From Loxodes magnus (lineage: Eukaryota; Ciliophora; Karyorelictea; Loxodida; Loxodidae), in the NCBI GenBank assembly GCA_946699065.1, contig CAMPDV010000091.1:186001-250000 (forward strand): DNA of 64,000 bases. Direction: 5' to 3'. The translations under genes were made by a program, and so were the position numbers. Shown in pieces: positions 47,156 to 60,535 of this stretch (its first letter is position 1; the number at the start of each line of letters is the position of its first letter). The notes below the pieces were generated by a model, which was not told the origin of the DNA, did not search any database, and saw only the letters and a list, made by a program, of their open reading frames with translations.

Positions 47156-47302
47156 TTTTTAATTAAATATTAATTAAAATAAATTAGTCCTTATAATTTA
47201 TTAAAGACATAAAAGCTTATTAGATAAATTTGTTTTTAAATTACAAGACAAATGAACTATTTATATAAATAGAAAAATAGTAAAACAAATAACAAATAGA
47301 AA
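47156..47302. other. Junction between the two tandem units
   Basis: AT-rich sequence separating the minus-strand ORF1 of unit 1 from the start codon of the second OTU gene. It is unrelated to the sequence in front of the first OTU copy, so the two OTU genes have different upstream regions. Confidence 0.6.
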
Positions 47303-49988
47303 ATGGGGTGTACATTAACATAGGGTCTTTGTGGTAAATGCTAGTAAGTAAAAGATAATTCAGTTGAACTTCAATGCAATCATTACTTATGTTACCCAGA
47401 TTTCTTAAAAAGTGAATTTACCTTCGATTGATAAGATAAATCAATTACATTTACTTGTCCCACTTGCTAAAGATATTTTACAATGAAAAAAAAAACTCAT
47501 TTAAGCTTAAAACTCTATCAGGTAATAGTTTCTATATTTTTAGACAACTGAATAGAATAAAAAGTACAAGAAACTATTATAGGATAATAACATAGATTAA
47601 AGACTTATTTAAGAAATTGAAAATTTCTCTATTTTTTAGAAAAATTAAGAAAATAAAAATAAAGTAATAAATACTAAAATATATGAAGAATAAAAGCAAT
47701 CTAGATAAAATATAACAAGAGACGAAGAAGAAAATATCGAAAAACTTTAAAATGAAAATAAAATCTTAAAGAACTAGTAATAAAAATAATAGACTGATAA
47801 AATATAACTTACAGAATAAAACAAAGATTATTAAGAACAAATAGATAAACTAAAATAGAAAATAAATGAGATAGAAAAAATTATACAAGAATACGAAAAC
47901 CTAAAGAAAAAATTAATTTCCTATGAAAAAATAGAATAAGAATTTGACGAATTTAAAGGAAATTTTGAAAGCTTAAAAAAAGAAAAAATTGAATATTAAA
48001 ATAAAAATGAGCAATTAAATGAGTAAATAAATCAACTATAAAACACGAGTTAATAGCATGAAAAAAATCTATCAGAGGCGTAAAAATAATACTCCTTACT
48101 ATAGCAAGAATTTAATTCAAAATAAGATTAAATTTAAAAGTTGGAAGAAGAAAAATAATAAATAAACTTAAAACTATAAAAATAATAAGATAAAGAAGAA
48201 AACTCATAATAAAGTTACATTGGACAAATTCGTTAATTAAACGAAGAAAATGTCAAGCTTAAAGAAGATAAGTTCAAAACACAAAACGAAAAGTAAAAAA
48301 TAGAAAAAGAACTTTAAAAACTTAAAATTCAAAACGAATAAATATAAAGTCAGTTAACTTAACTTATCATTCTAAAAGAATAATAAGAGGATCAAGTAAA
48401 ATAACTAGAAAGTTAAAAGAATTCTCTATAATAGCAAATAAATCTTTTAAAGGAAGAATAAACCAATTTATAAAATAAATGCTTATAAAAGGATAATATA
48501 ATAGATAATTAAAATAAAGAAATTATTAAAATATAAAATGAAAATTCTATGAAGTAGAAAAAATAAAAAAATAGCCAAGAAAATTTCTAAGATCATCAGC
48601 TTAAACAAATTTATTCTCGAAAATCACTTAATACTTATGGAAACGAATACAAACATAATACTAATATTCAAAAAATCCTTCAAGAACTTCAGTAAAAGTT
48701 TGATTCTTTTAGAAATGTTAGAGGAGACGGAAACTGCTACTTCAGAGCTGTTGGGTTTTCTTTCTTAGAACATCTACTTCGATATACTACTCCTGTTCAA
48801 CATCTCGAAGATTTCATTAATAAGTTGGAAAGCAAAATAGGATACTATTAAATAAGACCTTCTTCTTCTAACTTTAAAACTCATCAAAATTTGAATCAAA
48901 CTTTGCTAAATTTTTTGACAAACTTGAAAGAAAGAAAATAATCCAATGATAAGTATATTTTCTAAATTCTAACTGAAGAGTTAGAAAACAATAAAAATAA
49001 CTAAGATGAAGCTCTCGTTTGAACTATGCGTTCTCTTACTGCTAATTACTTAGAATCTCATAGAGAATATTTCGAACCTTTCTGTTAAACTTCGTACAAA
49101 TCACTTATAGAAAATGTATTAAAGATGGGTAAAGAAGCAGATGGTTTAGGAATAGGACCTCTTTAAGTAATATTAAATGTGAAGATAGAAATAGTAACAA
49201 TTGATAGAAACTATGAAGAAGCTTTATCATTTGAATAGATGAAGATAGCAGGAAAATGTCCCATAATATATATCCTATATAAGCAAGGACACTATGATAT
49301 TATATACTCAAAAAATTAGTCGAATGTAGATGGATATGATCATTCGAGTGAATAATATACTTATTTATTAAAATTACCTCAGGGATACGATATAAATACT
49401 CCGAGTTTTCCATTTTTTATAGAAATAGAGAAGAACGGATAAGAGTGTCCGAAAGCAGAGTTTAAGCAGTTTTAAATTAAGTTTGACTTTCCTTACTAAA
49501 ACACATAAGAAATATCGTAGGAAATGAGTAAAATGGAAGTATAGAATAATTAGCAATAAGAAGTGAGATTATAGAAATGCTAAACATGCTAATTAGAAAT
49601 AGAATAATAATAGTTTATAGATTTGGAGTGTCATCATTTGATATGTTCATATTGTTTAAAAGATTAAATAGAATAATAAACAAAAGGAAAAATAATATTA
49701 AATAGTAATGAAAGAGGACAAAGAGGAAGTTGCTAGATATGTGGTAGAGAATTTACTAAAGAAGAACTAGAGAAGATAGTTGGAAAGGAGAAGTATGAAA
49801 AAGCATTGAAATAGGCAGCTGAGAGATTGAATTAGTAACTTTAAAGATAAAAATTAATCATTTAATCATTATAAAATTGTATAATAAGTCTATATATATT
49901 TTCGATTTATTATATTCTAAATTATCCCAGCAAACCAAAGAATGACTAAATTCTTTAAAACATTAAGCCTTAGAAATTTTCCAAATGA
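47303..49988 (+). CDS. OTU-family cysteine protease, family B, copy 2
   Basis: Same exon structure as copy 1: exon 1 47303-47521, 22-nt intron, exon 2 from 47544, in frame to TGA 49,986-49,988 with one extra codon in the coil. The first exon differs clearly (M-G-C-T-L-T-Q-G-L-C-G-K-C against M-G-C-A-Q-T-Q-A-L-C-D-K-C), while the rest is nearly identical. The catalytic D-G-N-C and G-H-Y-D motifs are kept; the residue before G-H-Y is Gln instead of Pro. Both Trp-position TGAs (47,429 and 49,020) are conserved. Because the frame survived duplication, copy 2 is probably functional or very young. Confidence 0.85.
47522..47543 (+). other. 22-nt intron in OTU family B, copy 2
   Basis: Identical in sequence and position to the intron at 30480-30501. 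Confidence 0.75.
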
Positions 49989-52900
49989 ATAATAATTTTA
50001 GGAATAAAATAAATAAAATGTTTACATAATTTAAAACTAAATTTATTTATTAGTGTAAATCTTAATTTCCTATTTTATTCTAAATATCATATTAGCCTTA
50101 TATAAGATCCTTAAATGAATAAAAAGAATCTTAAAATAAAGTATTATAATTAATCTCTTATATCCTTAAATTATTAATGGTTTTCTTTATTTAATCTTTA
50201 AATATTCTATCTAAACCTTATTTTAAGTTAGTTAATATTAAGAATTAATAATATAGTTCTTTGAGATAATTTCAATTTAATAATTACGTTTTTGCTCTCC
50301 TTTTAGACATAAAACTATTAAGAAACATTAAGTTATTTATAAAAAGAGAATGAAGATAGATTTATTATTAGTCTTATTTATAAGGAGAATGAGAGTATCT
50401 CTAAATACTTTAAGTTTGAAGAATTGATTTTATAAATATCAATCTAATAACTAGAGAGATTATTAAGTTATTGTACTATTAAACAAATCTAATTAAGGCT
50501 GAAGGGAAAAACTGTATAAGAGAGGCTTTATAATTTTACGAGAGGAATAGCCTGATCAAATTCTAGACTTTTCTTTTTAGATTGATTTTTAGACTTCATA
50601 ATAGGAGGGAAATTTTCAAGCAAGTGTCTATAAAGAGAAGTTAAAGAATTTACTTTCTTTCTTAAGATCTCAAGCTATTAATTTTTAATTTGTATAATTT
50701 ACATCAAAAGAGTAATAACTTCACTAAATGAAATTAATAATAATTATAATATTGCTAAATCTAAGCTTGCTTTATTATAGCTAGTTATTTAAAATAATTC
50801 ATTGATAAGTTTAAAAATTTAAGCATATCTACTTTAAAATAACTAAGCAAGCATAGACTTTTGAAAGCGATATATTTATAAATTAATTAATTTAAGACTA
50901 AAATTAACTACTTCAACTTATTTATATCATTTAGAGTAAATTAGTTAAATACTATAAAATCCTTTAGAATTAATAAAGAGAATAAGGAATTAAGTTAATC
51001 CTTTCTTTACTTATATCTTATTTCAAAAATTACTATGAAGCAAGCTTATTTTGATTTCATTGACTAAAAAGAAAAACAATTTCAGAGCCTATTAGAAATA
51101 TATATCTTTTTAGAATAAAAATGATAGCAAATTAAATCCAAATTTGAATATTTATTTCCTTATTAAATTAAAATAATTATTTTACTTTAGCTGCTTAAAG
51201 ATATTAGACCTAGTAAGCAATTTTGCTATTGTTGAAGAAATTAATTTCTTTTTCATAAAGAGTTAGATAGAAATATAAAGAAGTCTACTATTTTTAGATA
51301 AGAAGATTTATTAATATTTGGGAAGCTAAATCTTTTATAATTATAGTTCCTTCACTTTATAGTTATTTGATAAATAAAGGAAAATTTATAATATAAACTT
51401 CTCTAAATAGACATAATAAAGGTTTATAGCCTAGTAATATAGAAACCAACTTAAACTAATTATTTAAAATTAGGTGGAAATAACCTATTAAATAGTTAAG
51501 ATAGATAAATATAACTAAACTAAATCTAATTTATTATAAATGTCCCATTCTAATTATTCTAAAACTAACTCATTATGACTTTAATTTTAAAATCTGTTTT
51601 GAATAAACTATTAATAGATTTGTTTATGCTATTTAAGAAAATTCTACCTGTAGTACATTAATAATTTAAAATTCTCAGATCAATAAATTAATATTTATAA
51701 AGTATTTTTAGCTTTAATTATAAACTTTAGGAAGATTGGATTCAAATAACCAAGGTATTCTATTTAATTACTTGAAAGTAAATTAGCTAATTTGCTTATA
51801 TCAATTAAAATTAGATATAGAATTAATACTTAATAGCATCATTATCATCAAAGTACGCTAACAAATAAGTCTTTAAGCTATAACTTTTTAATTATTATTT
51901 GGATTTTATAATTCCTTTTTAAATCCTTCTCCTTAATCTTAGATAGTAATTTATCTTTGCTAAAAATGTCTTTTAATTCTATAAAAGGAATTGTAAAGGC
52001 TTTAAAGAATTAAAATTATTTTAATCTGATGACTTAAGATTATAAGGTAGTAATGCTAAATTTAAAAAGCAATACAGAAACTCTAAAGACATAAAATAGT
52101 AAAAGATAAAGTTAAAAAATAGACTACCCTTTAATAATTAATAAGTGACCTACTTTCTTATACTTTTTTAAAATTAATAATTAGAAAATTAATGTTTCAT
52201 ATATAAGTCTTCTTTAATTCCATTTTAATTCGAATATTTATTCTCTTAAAGGGAAAAATTAAATAAATATTAGATATCAGATTGTAATAATTTAGCTATA
52301 ATAAGTCTATTAGGATTTTTTAGGATTCATATATTAGTTAATATCTTTTCTGAATAATTTAAAACTGTTTAAGATAAAATCATAAGTATAAATCTATTTT
52401 TAAGATGTAAAATTAAAATAATTTTACAAATTCAAATAAATCTCTAGATTATTTTAGAAATTCATTAATATAAATTAGAAAGATTAAGCTAGTCATTAAA
52501 AAATAAAGCAAATTTTAACTGCTCATAACAAGAAACTTATGAACTATGAAAAACTTTGTAGATTTCAAGTGATAGAGAAATTGTTTCTTCTATAAATAAA
52601 ATATGTTCTTAATCTAAGAAGAATAAAGAGAAATAAATAAATAAACTATTTTAATTTAAAATGATTAAGAAAAACATTAGATTTAAAAGGCTAAGAATAA
52701 TTGTAAATTTAATTAGAAATGAAAGAAGAAATACAATAAAAGCATATTAAGGAGTTTTTAAGAGATGATAGAGTGATCCAAATTGATTCAAAAACCTTTT
52801 TAATTATTTTCAGTTATTAAAGAATTAAAATTTTAATTATGTTTTAACATAGATCTAAACATCAGAATTCAACATTTTCTGAATAATTTTATATCCATTT

Positions 52901-53850
52901 TAAAATTGCAACTTAAAGAAATAAATAATTTAAATTATAATTTATTTTCTTACTTTTCATTTCCTGTCTTATTTATAACTTTCTTCTTTTCTTCAATTTA
53001 AAAATATTATAAATATTCTTTTCCAAAGATTTGTGAATTATTTTATTTGTTTAAATAAAGATTTATAAACAAAAACTAATTAAATTTCTATTCTACAACT
53101 CATGATTATGATATTCTATTTCGTTAATTTTATATAAAAAGTTTCTAGAATTTTCTTTGCAGTTTTTGTATGTCAATCAGTAAAATCTATTTTCATATAT
53201 AAATTAAAATATTATTATCTTTAGTTTTTAGTTGGAAATAAAAATAAAATTTTATTTTTCTACACTTCTTAAATCTCTAAAGTTGGATAAATTAACTTTC
53301 TTTACCTATGAGATATTTATATTTAAAATTAAAGTTTTAAATCTAGTGTTATCTCTGTTATAATAATCATTTTTTTTAATATAATTTTAAATTTAGTGGT
53401 AATCAAACTCTTCATGGTTTATTTAGAAATTTATTCTTTATTTTTCTTAGTTTATTTAATTTAATTTTAAAAGCTTAAAAGAAAAAGAAGTTATTTTTTC
53501 TTCGAAATTTGATTTTAAATTTTTTAATTTAATATAAAATAATTATATAAAATGATAAATCTTTAAATTTGACTTGCATTTTATTTACAAGAGCAGTCAT
53601 TATTTTGTAGTAATGACTTATATAATTAATTAAAAAATGAATAATTAAATGTTAATTTTAAAAGTTTAACTTTTATTTGACTCTGATTTTATTTAAAATT
53701 TTAATATTTTGCATTTGTTTATTGATACTTCTATTATTTTAAAATTGCTTTAGTTAGATAAAACCCATTATTATTTTATCAATATATTTGTTATCCATCT
53801 TTATCTTATCTTAACTTTTTATATATAATACTTTTAAATATCTAGCTTAG
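49989..53850. other. Long non-coding stretch, copy 2
   Basis: Counterpart of 32,944-36,806; almost identical, and no gene recognised. Confidence 0.5.
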
Positions 53851-54121
53851 GATCTGGTACCAAGAAGTACTTATGGACGAAGAATCGAACAAGAATCTTG
53901 GTAGGAGCCAAGAGAGAAGATAAAAACTAACGAGGCATTAAGTAACATTAATGATGAAAAATGCTAGATACTAAGGTCTCTTAGGAAGCATTCCAATCAA
54001 GCCTTATAGAATACGAGACTCACAAAGGGTGCTAGCACTGTGGAAGAATCAGAAAAAAAATTTTAGATTTTAAAAATCTTTATTGAAGAGATGCGCGCAA
54101 TTGAGGTGCTATGCGCTTTCT
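53851..54121 (+). repeat. LINE 3' UTR with terminal hairpin, unit 2
   Basis: Counterpart of 36,807-37,077, with the hairpin at 54,087-54,121. Confidence 0.65.
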
Positions 54122-54829
54122 AATCTTATTTATTTATAACATCCTTTATTTGCGTAGAAGTTATAATAGATTTATTTGATTCGACAATTGAAATATCTAA
54201 AATTGGAATTGACTAAAGTATATTGAAGATATATAGCTGAAGATATCTCTACATTATAATATAATTTTTGACAAGTTAAAAGAACATATAAAAATACATT
54301 ATATTGAAATTAGTGGATAAAATAGAAAAATGCTAATTCATGAGCCTGGGTTGGGGGAACGCTATTATCAAATTGATTAATTAAAAAGATAAATTGATCT
54401 AAGGTAACTAATAAAAAGAAATAACGTAAATCAGATTAAAATTCGACAAGCCAACATAAAATGGAATTGGAAGTAAATACTATGAAGTTGAAAAATTTAT
54501 TAGAGATAATAATACTTGAATTTTTTCAATTAAAACTTGACAAAAGTGTTATTTTTCTCCAGCTTTGATGCAAGGTTTTAATTTTTGCAAGAGTTTAGGA
54601 AAGTGAGAGTTGCATGTTTGATTATAAAAGAATAATTAAATATAAATTAAGAATCTATTATATTTTATTTTGAATAGATTAGAGTTATTACAACTAAACT
54701 GAGCAATATTTTAATCATATCTTGCTATAGACTAAAAATAATAAAATTTATGAAATGAATAAGCAATCGTATGATAATAATAGTTTACTTTTTAATAAAT
54801 TCCCTAATATTATTTCAACAACAACAAAA

Positions 54830-55680
54830 ATGGAAAAAACCTGGAAATCTAAACCTTGAATTCTAACCTTAAAGATCAATCTTAAGTCTCAGTTAACTAA
54901 CAAGAACCAAGAATTCAAAAAAGATAAATCTACTCCTGTTAAGGATTGGGAAATACGGAATTTCCTAACAAACTGAAAAAGTTTGAGAAACCCCACGAGC
55001 AAGACATTATTTAGCTTTATTCATTAATTTTGAAAATGAATACCGAAATATAGATCCTGAAGGCGGAAAACTTGAATCTTCGGCTTCTTTTTTAAGATAG
55101 AAAAAAGGAAGATCAAGACTTGGTAAGTAAAGTTTAGTTTTAAATTGAAACCTTAACTTCCTAATTTGAACTATTAGAAAAAAAGCTAGAAGCAAATCAA
55201 AAGAAAATGAAAGAAGAAATTCGATTGCCAATCAAAAAAAACTAGCTTCAATCAGAAAAGATGGAAATTGAAAAAATTTAAACAGAATAAAAGTTTTAAT
55301 TCAAACTCTTTATAAAACGTTGCTATTGTTGTCAAAAGGCTAGACATTTTTGGAGGCAATGTCCGAAGTTAAGAAGAGTGCTTGAGCAGCACCGTAAATA
55401 ATTTGGAACATCGAGGAGGCTATATTGTAACTACTTTGGAGGTATTTACAGATAGAAGCTGATATTAGATGATTCAAGTGTGACACTAATCAACCAGGAT
55501 CTTGGTAATTAATAGTAACAGAATAAATAGCTTTAAAAGGACAACAATGACCTTAGAATTTGTTTAGAGAATCTGGAGAAAAATTACAAGAAGATGGAAG
55601 AACAATTCTATGAGCTCCTTGAAGAGAAAGAAGAATTATCCCAGTTTGAAATTGACTCAGATGAAGATATGTACAGTTGA
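54830..55680 (+). CDS. Zinc-knuckle ORF1 copy A, unit 2
   Basis: Counterpart of 37,787-38,637, with the same frame, knuckle (Trp as TGG) and TGA stop at 55,678-55,680. The 3' stem-loop is at 55,707-55,740. Confidence 0.65.
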
Positions 55681-55969
55681 GTATTGAATATAAAAACTTT
55701 TATTGTCTTTAATTTGAGGAAACATTTCCTCTAATTAAAGATGACCCAAAACCCTTATAGTTAAAATTAATTAATTAATTAATTTCCTAAAAGTCATTAT
55801 ATTTTAATGTGAAAGTCCAAGCATCTTGAATAGGATTACGGAGATATCCTTCCAAAAATTATAATAACAAGAATATATTATAAACATTTCTAACAAAAAA
55901 TGAACTTGATTTAGTTAGTGATGTAACAGTAATACTTATATGAAAAAAGAAATGGGACTACTGTATTGC

Positions 55970-56690
55970 AATTATTATATAATATAAAATATGGATTAAC
56001 CTTTTTATCCAAAAAATAAGTAATCTTAACAATAAATTACTTAAAGAAAATTTACCAATTGTTCTCTGAGAGCCAGACTCTAAAATCTTCAATCTCGGAA
56101 TTAAGCGAAAAAAAGGACATACCTACAAACCTCAACGAAGATTCAGCAAGAAAATACTAAATAAAAAAGAAATAAACAGCAAATTAGAAATCTAAGAAGT
56201 AAATTTTAAAATAAAATAATTATAAGAAAGACTCAACTACTTTACTTTAAAAAACATAATCAATTATCTAGAAAAACTAAAAAGCGAAGATCCTATAGAT
56301 ATTGAAAAAAGATAAAACTTGACTATACCTGCAAACAGAAAAAATTTTAGATGTTGATTCTGCAAGAGGAAGAATACCCAGTAAGACAATTTTAACAGTT
56401 TAAAATAAAGTAAAGAATAGAGGTAAAAAGACTTTAGAGAAAAAAAACCAAAATATAATAAACGCAAGAAGTTAAAATTTACAGAAAAAAATTATATAAA
56501 GGAATATAATTGCATAAATACATAACGAAAGCAAGTAACATAATAATGAGAGAATATTTAAAGGAGTTATAGGACGTGTAATAATAAAAGAGGAAGAAAC
56601 TGAAATTCAGAGCATGATGCAGATTGAGGTAAATTAAAAAAAGAAATCTATTAACAGCTTTGAAGGAAGTAGAAAAAATAATATAAAAAC
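55970..56690 (+). pseudogene. C-W-F-C type ORF1 fragment, unit 2
   Basis: Counterpart of 38,930-39,650, with the same frameshift and the same C-TGA-F-C knuckle remnant. Confidence 0.45.
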
Positions 56691-57372
56691 AAATACAATT
56701 GAACTTAAAAGCTATTAACCTTACAAAGGTAGATGCACTATAATTTATTGTGATTATATTGTAATTAGAAAATATTTATCATATTTTTAGTAAATTTAAA
56801 AATTTAAAAATTTGTTAAAATTAATTATTTATGATCATTTGGCAATTATATAAAATTTTCTCTTATAAATAATCTTCGTTAAAATAAAATTCTAAAGAAA
56901 ATATTAAATTAATTTATTTTTTAAATAAAATACTAATAATTATTATTTTCAGCTTACAATCAATTTTTCAGATTTACATATAAATTTAAGAGGAATACTC
57001 ATGTTCTAAGTTTAATATAAGATAAGGCGAAAAAATGAAAGACTCATTTATTCCAGATCCTGATTATAAAAAATTTCTTGAGAATTCTAAAGAAGTAAGT
57101 TGATGATTAAAGAACTAATTAAGAATACAACAAAAATTTTCTAAATTTGGAAGAAGAATTATTAATCTATAAATCTTCGTATTGTTGGCTTGTATCCTAT
57201 GAAAATATTATAATTATCATCTGTGAAAATCCAAGAAAAATATGTTCATATTTCTCAATGAAATCGCTAAAAAAATAGTTTTCTCAAAACAAAGAAAATT
57301 ATCTCCTAAATATAAACATTTAATGAAAATCAATCAAGAAAAAAAAATCTTTGCTGATGTAAGAGAAAAAAA

Positions 57373-57792
57373 ATGGAAGGCTTAAAGAAAGGTTTCTACA
57401 CCACCTCTAAGAAATAGGAGTGGAAACCAGAAACCGAAATAACCTAGACCCCTGCCAAGTAACAAGAATCTTATCTATCAGGAACACAAACAAGGGAAGA
57501 GTACTAACAGGCTAGGAAAAGCCACGAACTTACCCCGGCATCTTAGGAGAACCCAAGGAAGCAACCTAAGTCTGCTCTACATTAGGAGACATCGAAAGTC
57601 TATCCTTCCGGACAAATGAGCGTGGAGCAGCTCATTAAAGTAGTGCTAAGCCTCTAGCAAGAGGTAAAGAAGCTTAAAAGGGAAAATACGAAACTAATGG
57701 ACCTGATTGACAACAGGATACAAGAGAGCTCCGAATGGCAGACTGGGAAAGGGAGCTCGACAACATCTGGAAACACCAACAGGAACAAATGA
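57373..57792 (+). CDS. ORF1 upstream frame, unit 2
   Basis: Counterpart of 40,330-40,749 (139 residues, TGA stop), apparently unchanged. Confidence 0.55.
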
Positions 57793-58193
57793 AACATATG
57801 AATGACTCAATAAAGACGATTCAAGAGCAGAACAAGCAAATAATCTAGAGCCAGAGCCAAGTGCAAGAAATTCCTAAGATAGAGAAAATTGACATTGAAG
57901 AAGAGCAAGTAATCAAAATGACAAGAGAGAAAAAAATTAAGAATAAATGCTACTTCTGTGGTAGCTATAGACACCTATATATGAAATGTAGGAAATTCCA
58001 GGAATATAAAAGAGAATATTGGACAAGAGAAAAGAAAGAAAGAGAAATGCTCTATTGTAACGCAGAGGGGAATATATATAAAAAAAGATGGAATCAAAGA
58101 AGTGGTGAAACAAGAACCTTAGTAATACGGAAGAAGAGAAAACAAGACATCAATCAAGAAAATTTTTTACAACCTTATTTTACGCGGCGGTGA
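57735..58193 (+). CDS. ORF1 downstream frame with zinc knuckle, unit 2
   Basis: Counterpart of 40,692-41,150. The CCHC knuckle and L-Y-C-N motif are identical in protein sequence, and it has the same 58-base -1 overlap with the upstream frame. Confidence 0.6.
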
Positions 58194-58423
58194 TGTAGAC
58201 TGCTGCGAAACATTTAAATCAAATTATTATTGATGTAAGAGAAAATTTGTATTTACGAAACAATAAATTTGACATAATAATATATAAGTTTTAGCAATTA
58301 GAGAGATAATAAAATTGATTAAAAAATAAAGAAATTATTGAATATCCAGCTTCTCATTCATAAAATTTTGCATTTTTGTCTTAAAAAAAGTTGAAGATAT
58401 TAAAAAAAATTCCCATATGGTAA

Positions 58424-59878
58424 AGTGTCTGGCCCTGAAGGAATTAAAGGAAATTAATAAAATTTGGAGAAAAATATCTTTCGATAATTTTCATTTATTT
58501 TCCAAATAACGTGCCTAGACGTGGAAGAATTACTTACGAGCAAAGCACTTCAAGCATCATTCTAGTTTTGAAAAAGTAAGTAAAAATGATTGAAAAATTG
58601 ACGTCCACTTCACTTGTTAACACTATTCTCTAATTTTATGATAAAGTAAAATTTTATAACATAATATTAAAGAAATTTAAATTTTCCAAGTTAGATGTGA
58701 TTTATAAAAATAAAAAAAAACTTAATAGATTTAGACAATTTAATAATCCTTTTTTTTTCCAAAAAATAGTAAAAGAAATACTAAGCTAATTTCAACTTTA
58801 ATTGATGTCGAGAAAATGTTAAATTTTATGGAAAAAGGACTTTTATCTGACTAACAAAGGTTAAATTATAATTAAATCTCATAATTTAATTTGAATTTTT
58901 CTACAGATATTTTATTAGTTATTTCCTAAAGATGGAAAAAATTAATTAAAACTTCAATTTACAATAAAATATACAAGGATGCTTAAATGGATTGCATTAT
59001 CTTTATTTTATTATGATATTGTAATTAGTTATTTACAAAAAAGAAGCTAAATAATATTTAAATATATGAAGTTAGAAAATTACTTTGCTCGAAGAAGATT
59101 GTCTAATTAATTATTTTTTATTTAAAAAATAAAGAAAAAAATAGCAAAATTAATAAATAAAATTTAAATGGATTTTGATTAAGTGTAGCTATGAACAAAT
59201 ATTCCAATGTGAAACTGTTTAATAAACAATAAAATAAAAGAATTAGTTATAAATTTTAAGATTGAAATTTAACTGTTTATATAAAAATAATAAGTCACTT
59301 ATCTAGGAGCTATTATATACTAAAAAATAACAGGAATCGTTGTAAAGAAGTAATCTAAATACCTTTTGGTTCTGTAAATTTTTTTTAATAATTGTTAAAG
59401 TATAAAAGCATGCTTTCGTGGTATTTCGAAAAGTTTGAAAGGTTTTATAACTTCTTAAGCAAAATATTAAGGTGAGTTATTGCCCTAAAACATGTAAAAA
59501 ATAATCTCTGCTATTAAGAAAAGAATCAATAAAATATGAGATTTAAAGCTATGAAAACTTCCTAACTAAATGGATAAATATTTAAGCAAGCTTACTTAAA
59601 GATAAAAAAAATTTGTTTAAAGTATATACTGAAAATATTTATTTTTTTATAAAAATAGAAAGAAATATCGAATTTTCTTAGTCAATTATGGTACTTTATT
59701 TATAAAAAATTTAAAATAAAGATATTAATAATTTGATGATGCTTAGCAGTTGCCTGAATTTTATAATATCGAACTAGAAGTTAAAGAAAACAACAAAAAC
59801 TTAAAGGCTTTTAATAGATTTGTAAATAGCAAAAAGAAAATTAATTTTAAATACCGTAACTTAGTGATATAATAGAAT
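58424..59878 (+). pseudogene. Decayed LINE ORF2, unit 2
   Basis: Counterpart of 41,380-42,835, with the same RT remnants and frame changes. Confidence 0.5.
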
Positions 59879-60535
59879 ATATATCGAGAAATATAAACTA
59901 AATAATTTAAAAATATATAAAAATTTACTTTTATTACATATAAATATTAAATAAACAATTTGAAGACAATCTTTTGACTTTCAAAAAGATTTTAAGGATT
60001 TCCAATATCTTATTGATACTCACTTTAGTAATTGCTAAGGATATTGTGATAATGAATATGTTTATGAGTTGAAATTTTTATAAAAAACAGAACAACTTAA
60101 GAAGAAGATCGGGAATTAAAAACTAAAGCGTCTTATACTGTACGGCCAAACATTAACAAAATTCCAAACAATCATTTGGAAATTTATAATTTGTAAAAAT
60201 TGTATATAAAACGCTACTTGATAGAAGACTAGAATTTATAAGTTGGAAAAAACTGAATAATAGATCTCTTAATAAATTTTAAGATTAATAAAATTTAGCT
60301 TATATAATCTTTATTTTCTTTCAAAAATCTTCAATTCCATACTTAAGTGATCTATTTCTAGAAATACCTACATTTCTTAATTATTATTTTGCTCTAAAAT
60401 GCAAGTTGGTACTTAAATTCATTTAAAGCAATTAAATGTTAAGGTTAGAAATTTACTTTCTTATATAATTTTACTATATTAGTGATCAAGCAAAATATTT
60501 TTGTTTAGTTTAATATTGTTGTATATATTAAAAAA

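Larger units (their letters stand above)
30256..47296. repeat. Unit 1 of a roughly 17.04 kb tandem duplication
   Basis: Sequence from about 30,256 recurs in the same order and orientation from about 47,298 to the window end, at an offset of 17,043 over most of its length. Long stretches of the non-coding part differ by fewer than about one base per hundred. The left boundary is within a few bases of the OTU start codon: upstream of it the two copies are unrelated. Unit 2 is cut by the window end, matching unit 1 to about 47,053. The units differ in the orientation of one spacer (44,922-45,981 versus 61,966-63,019). Confidence 0.9.
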
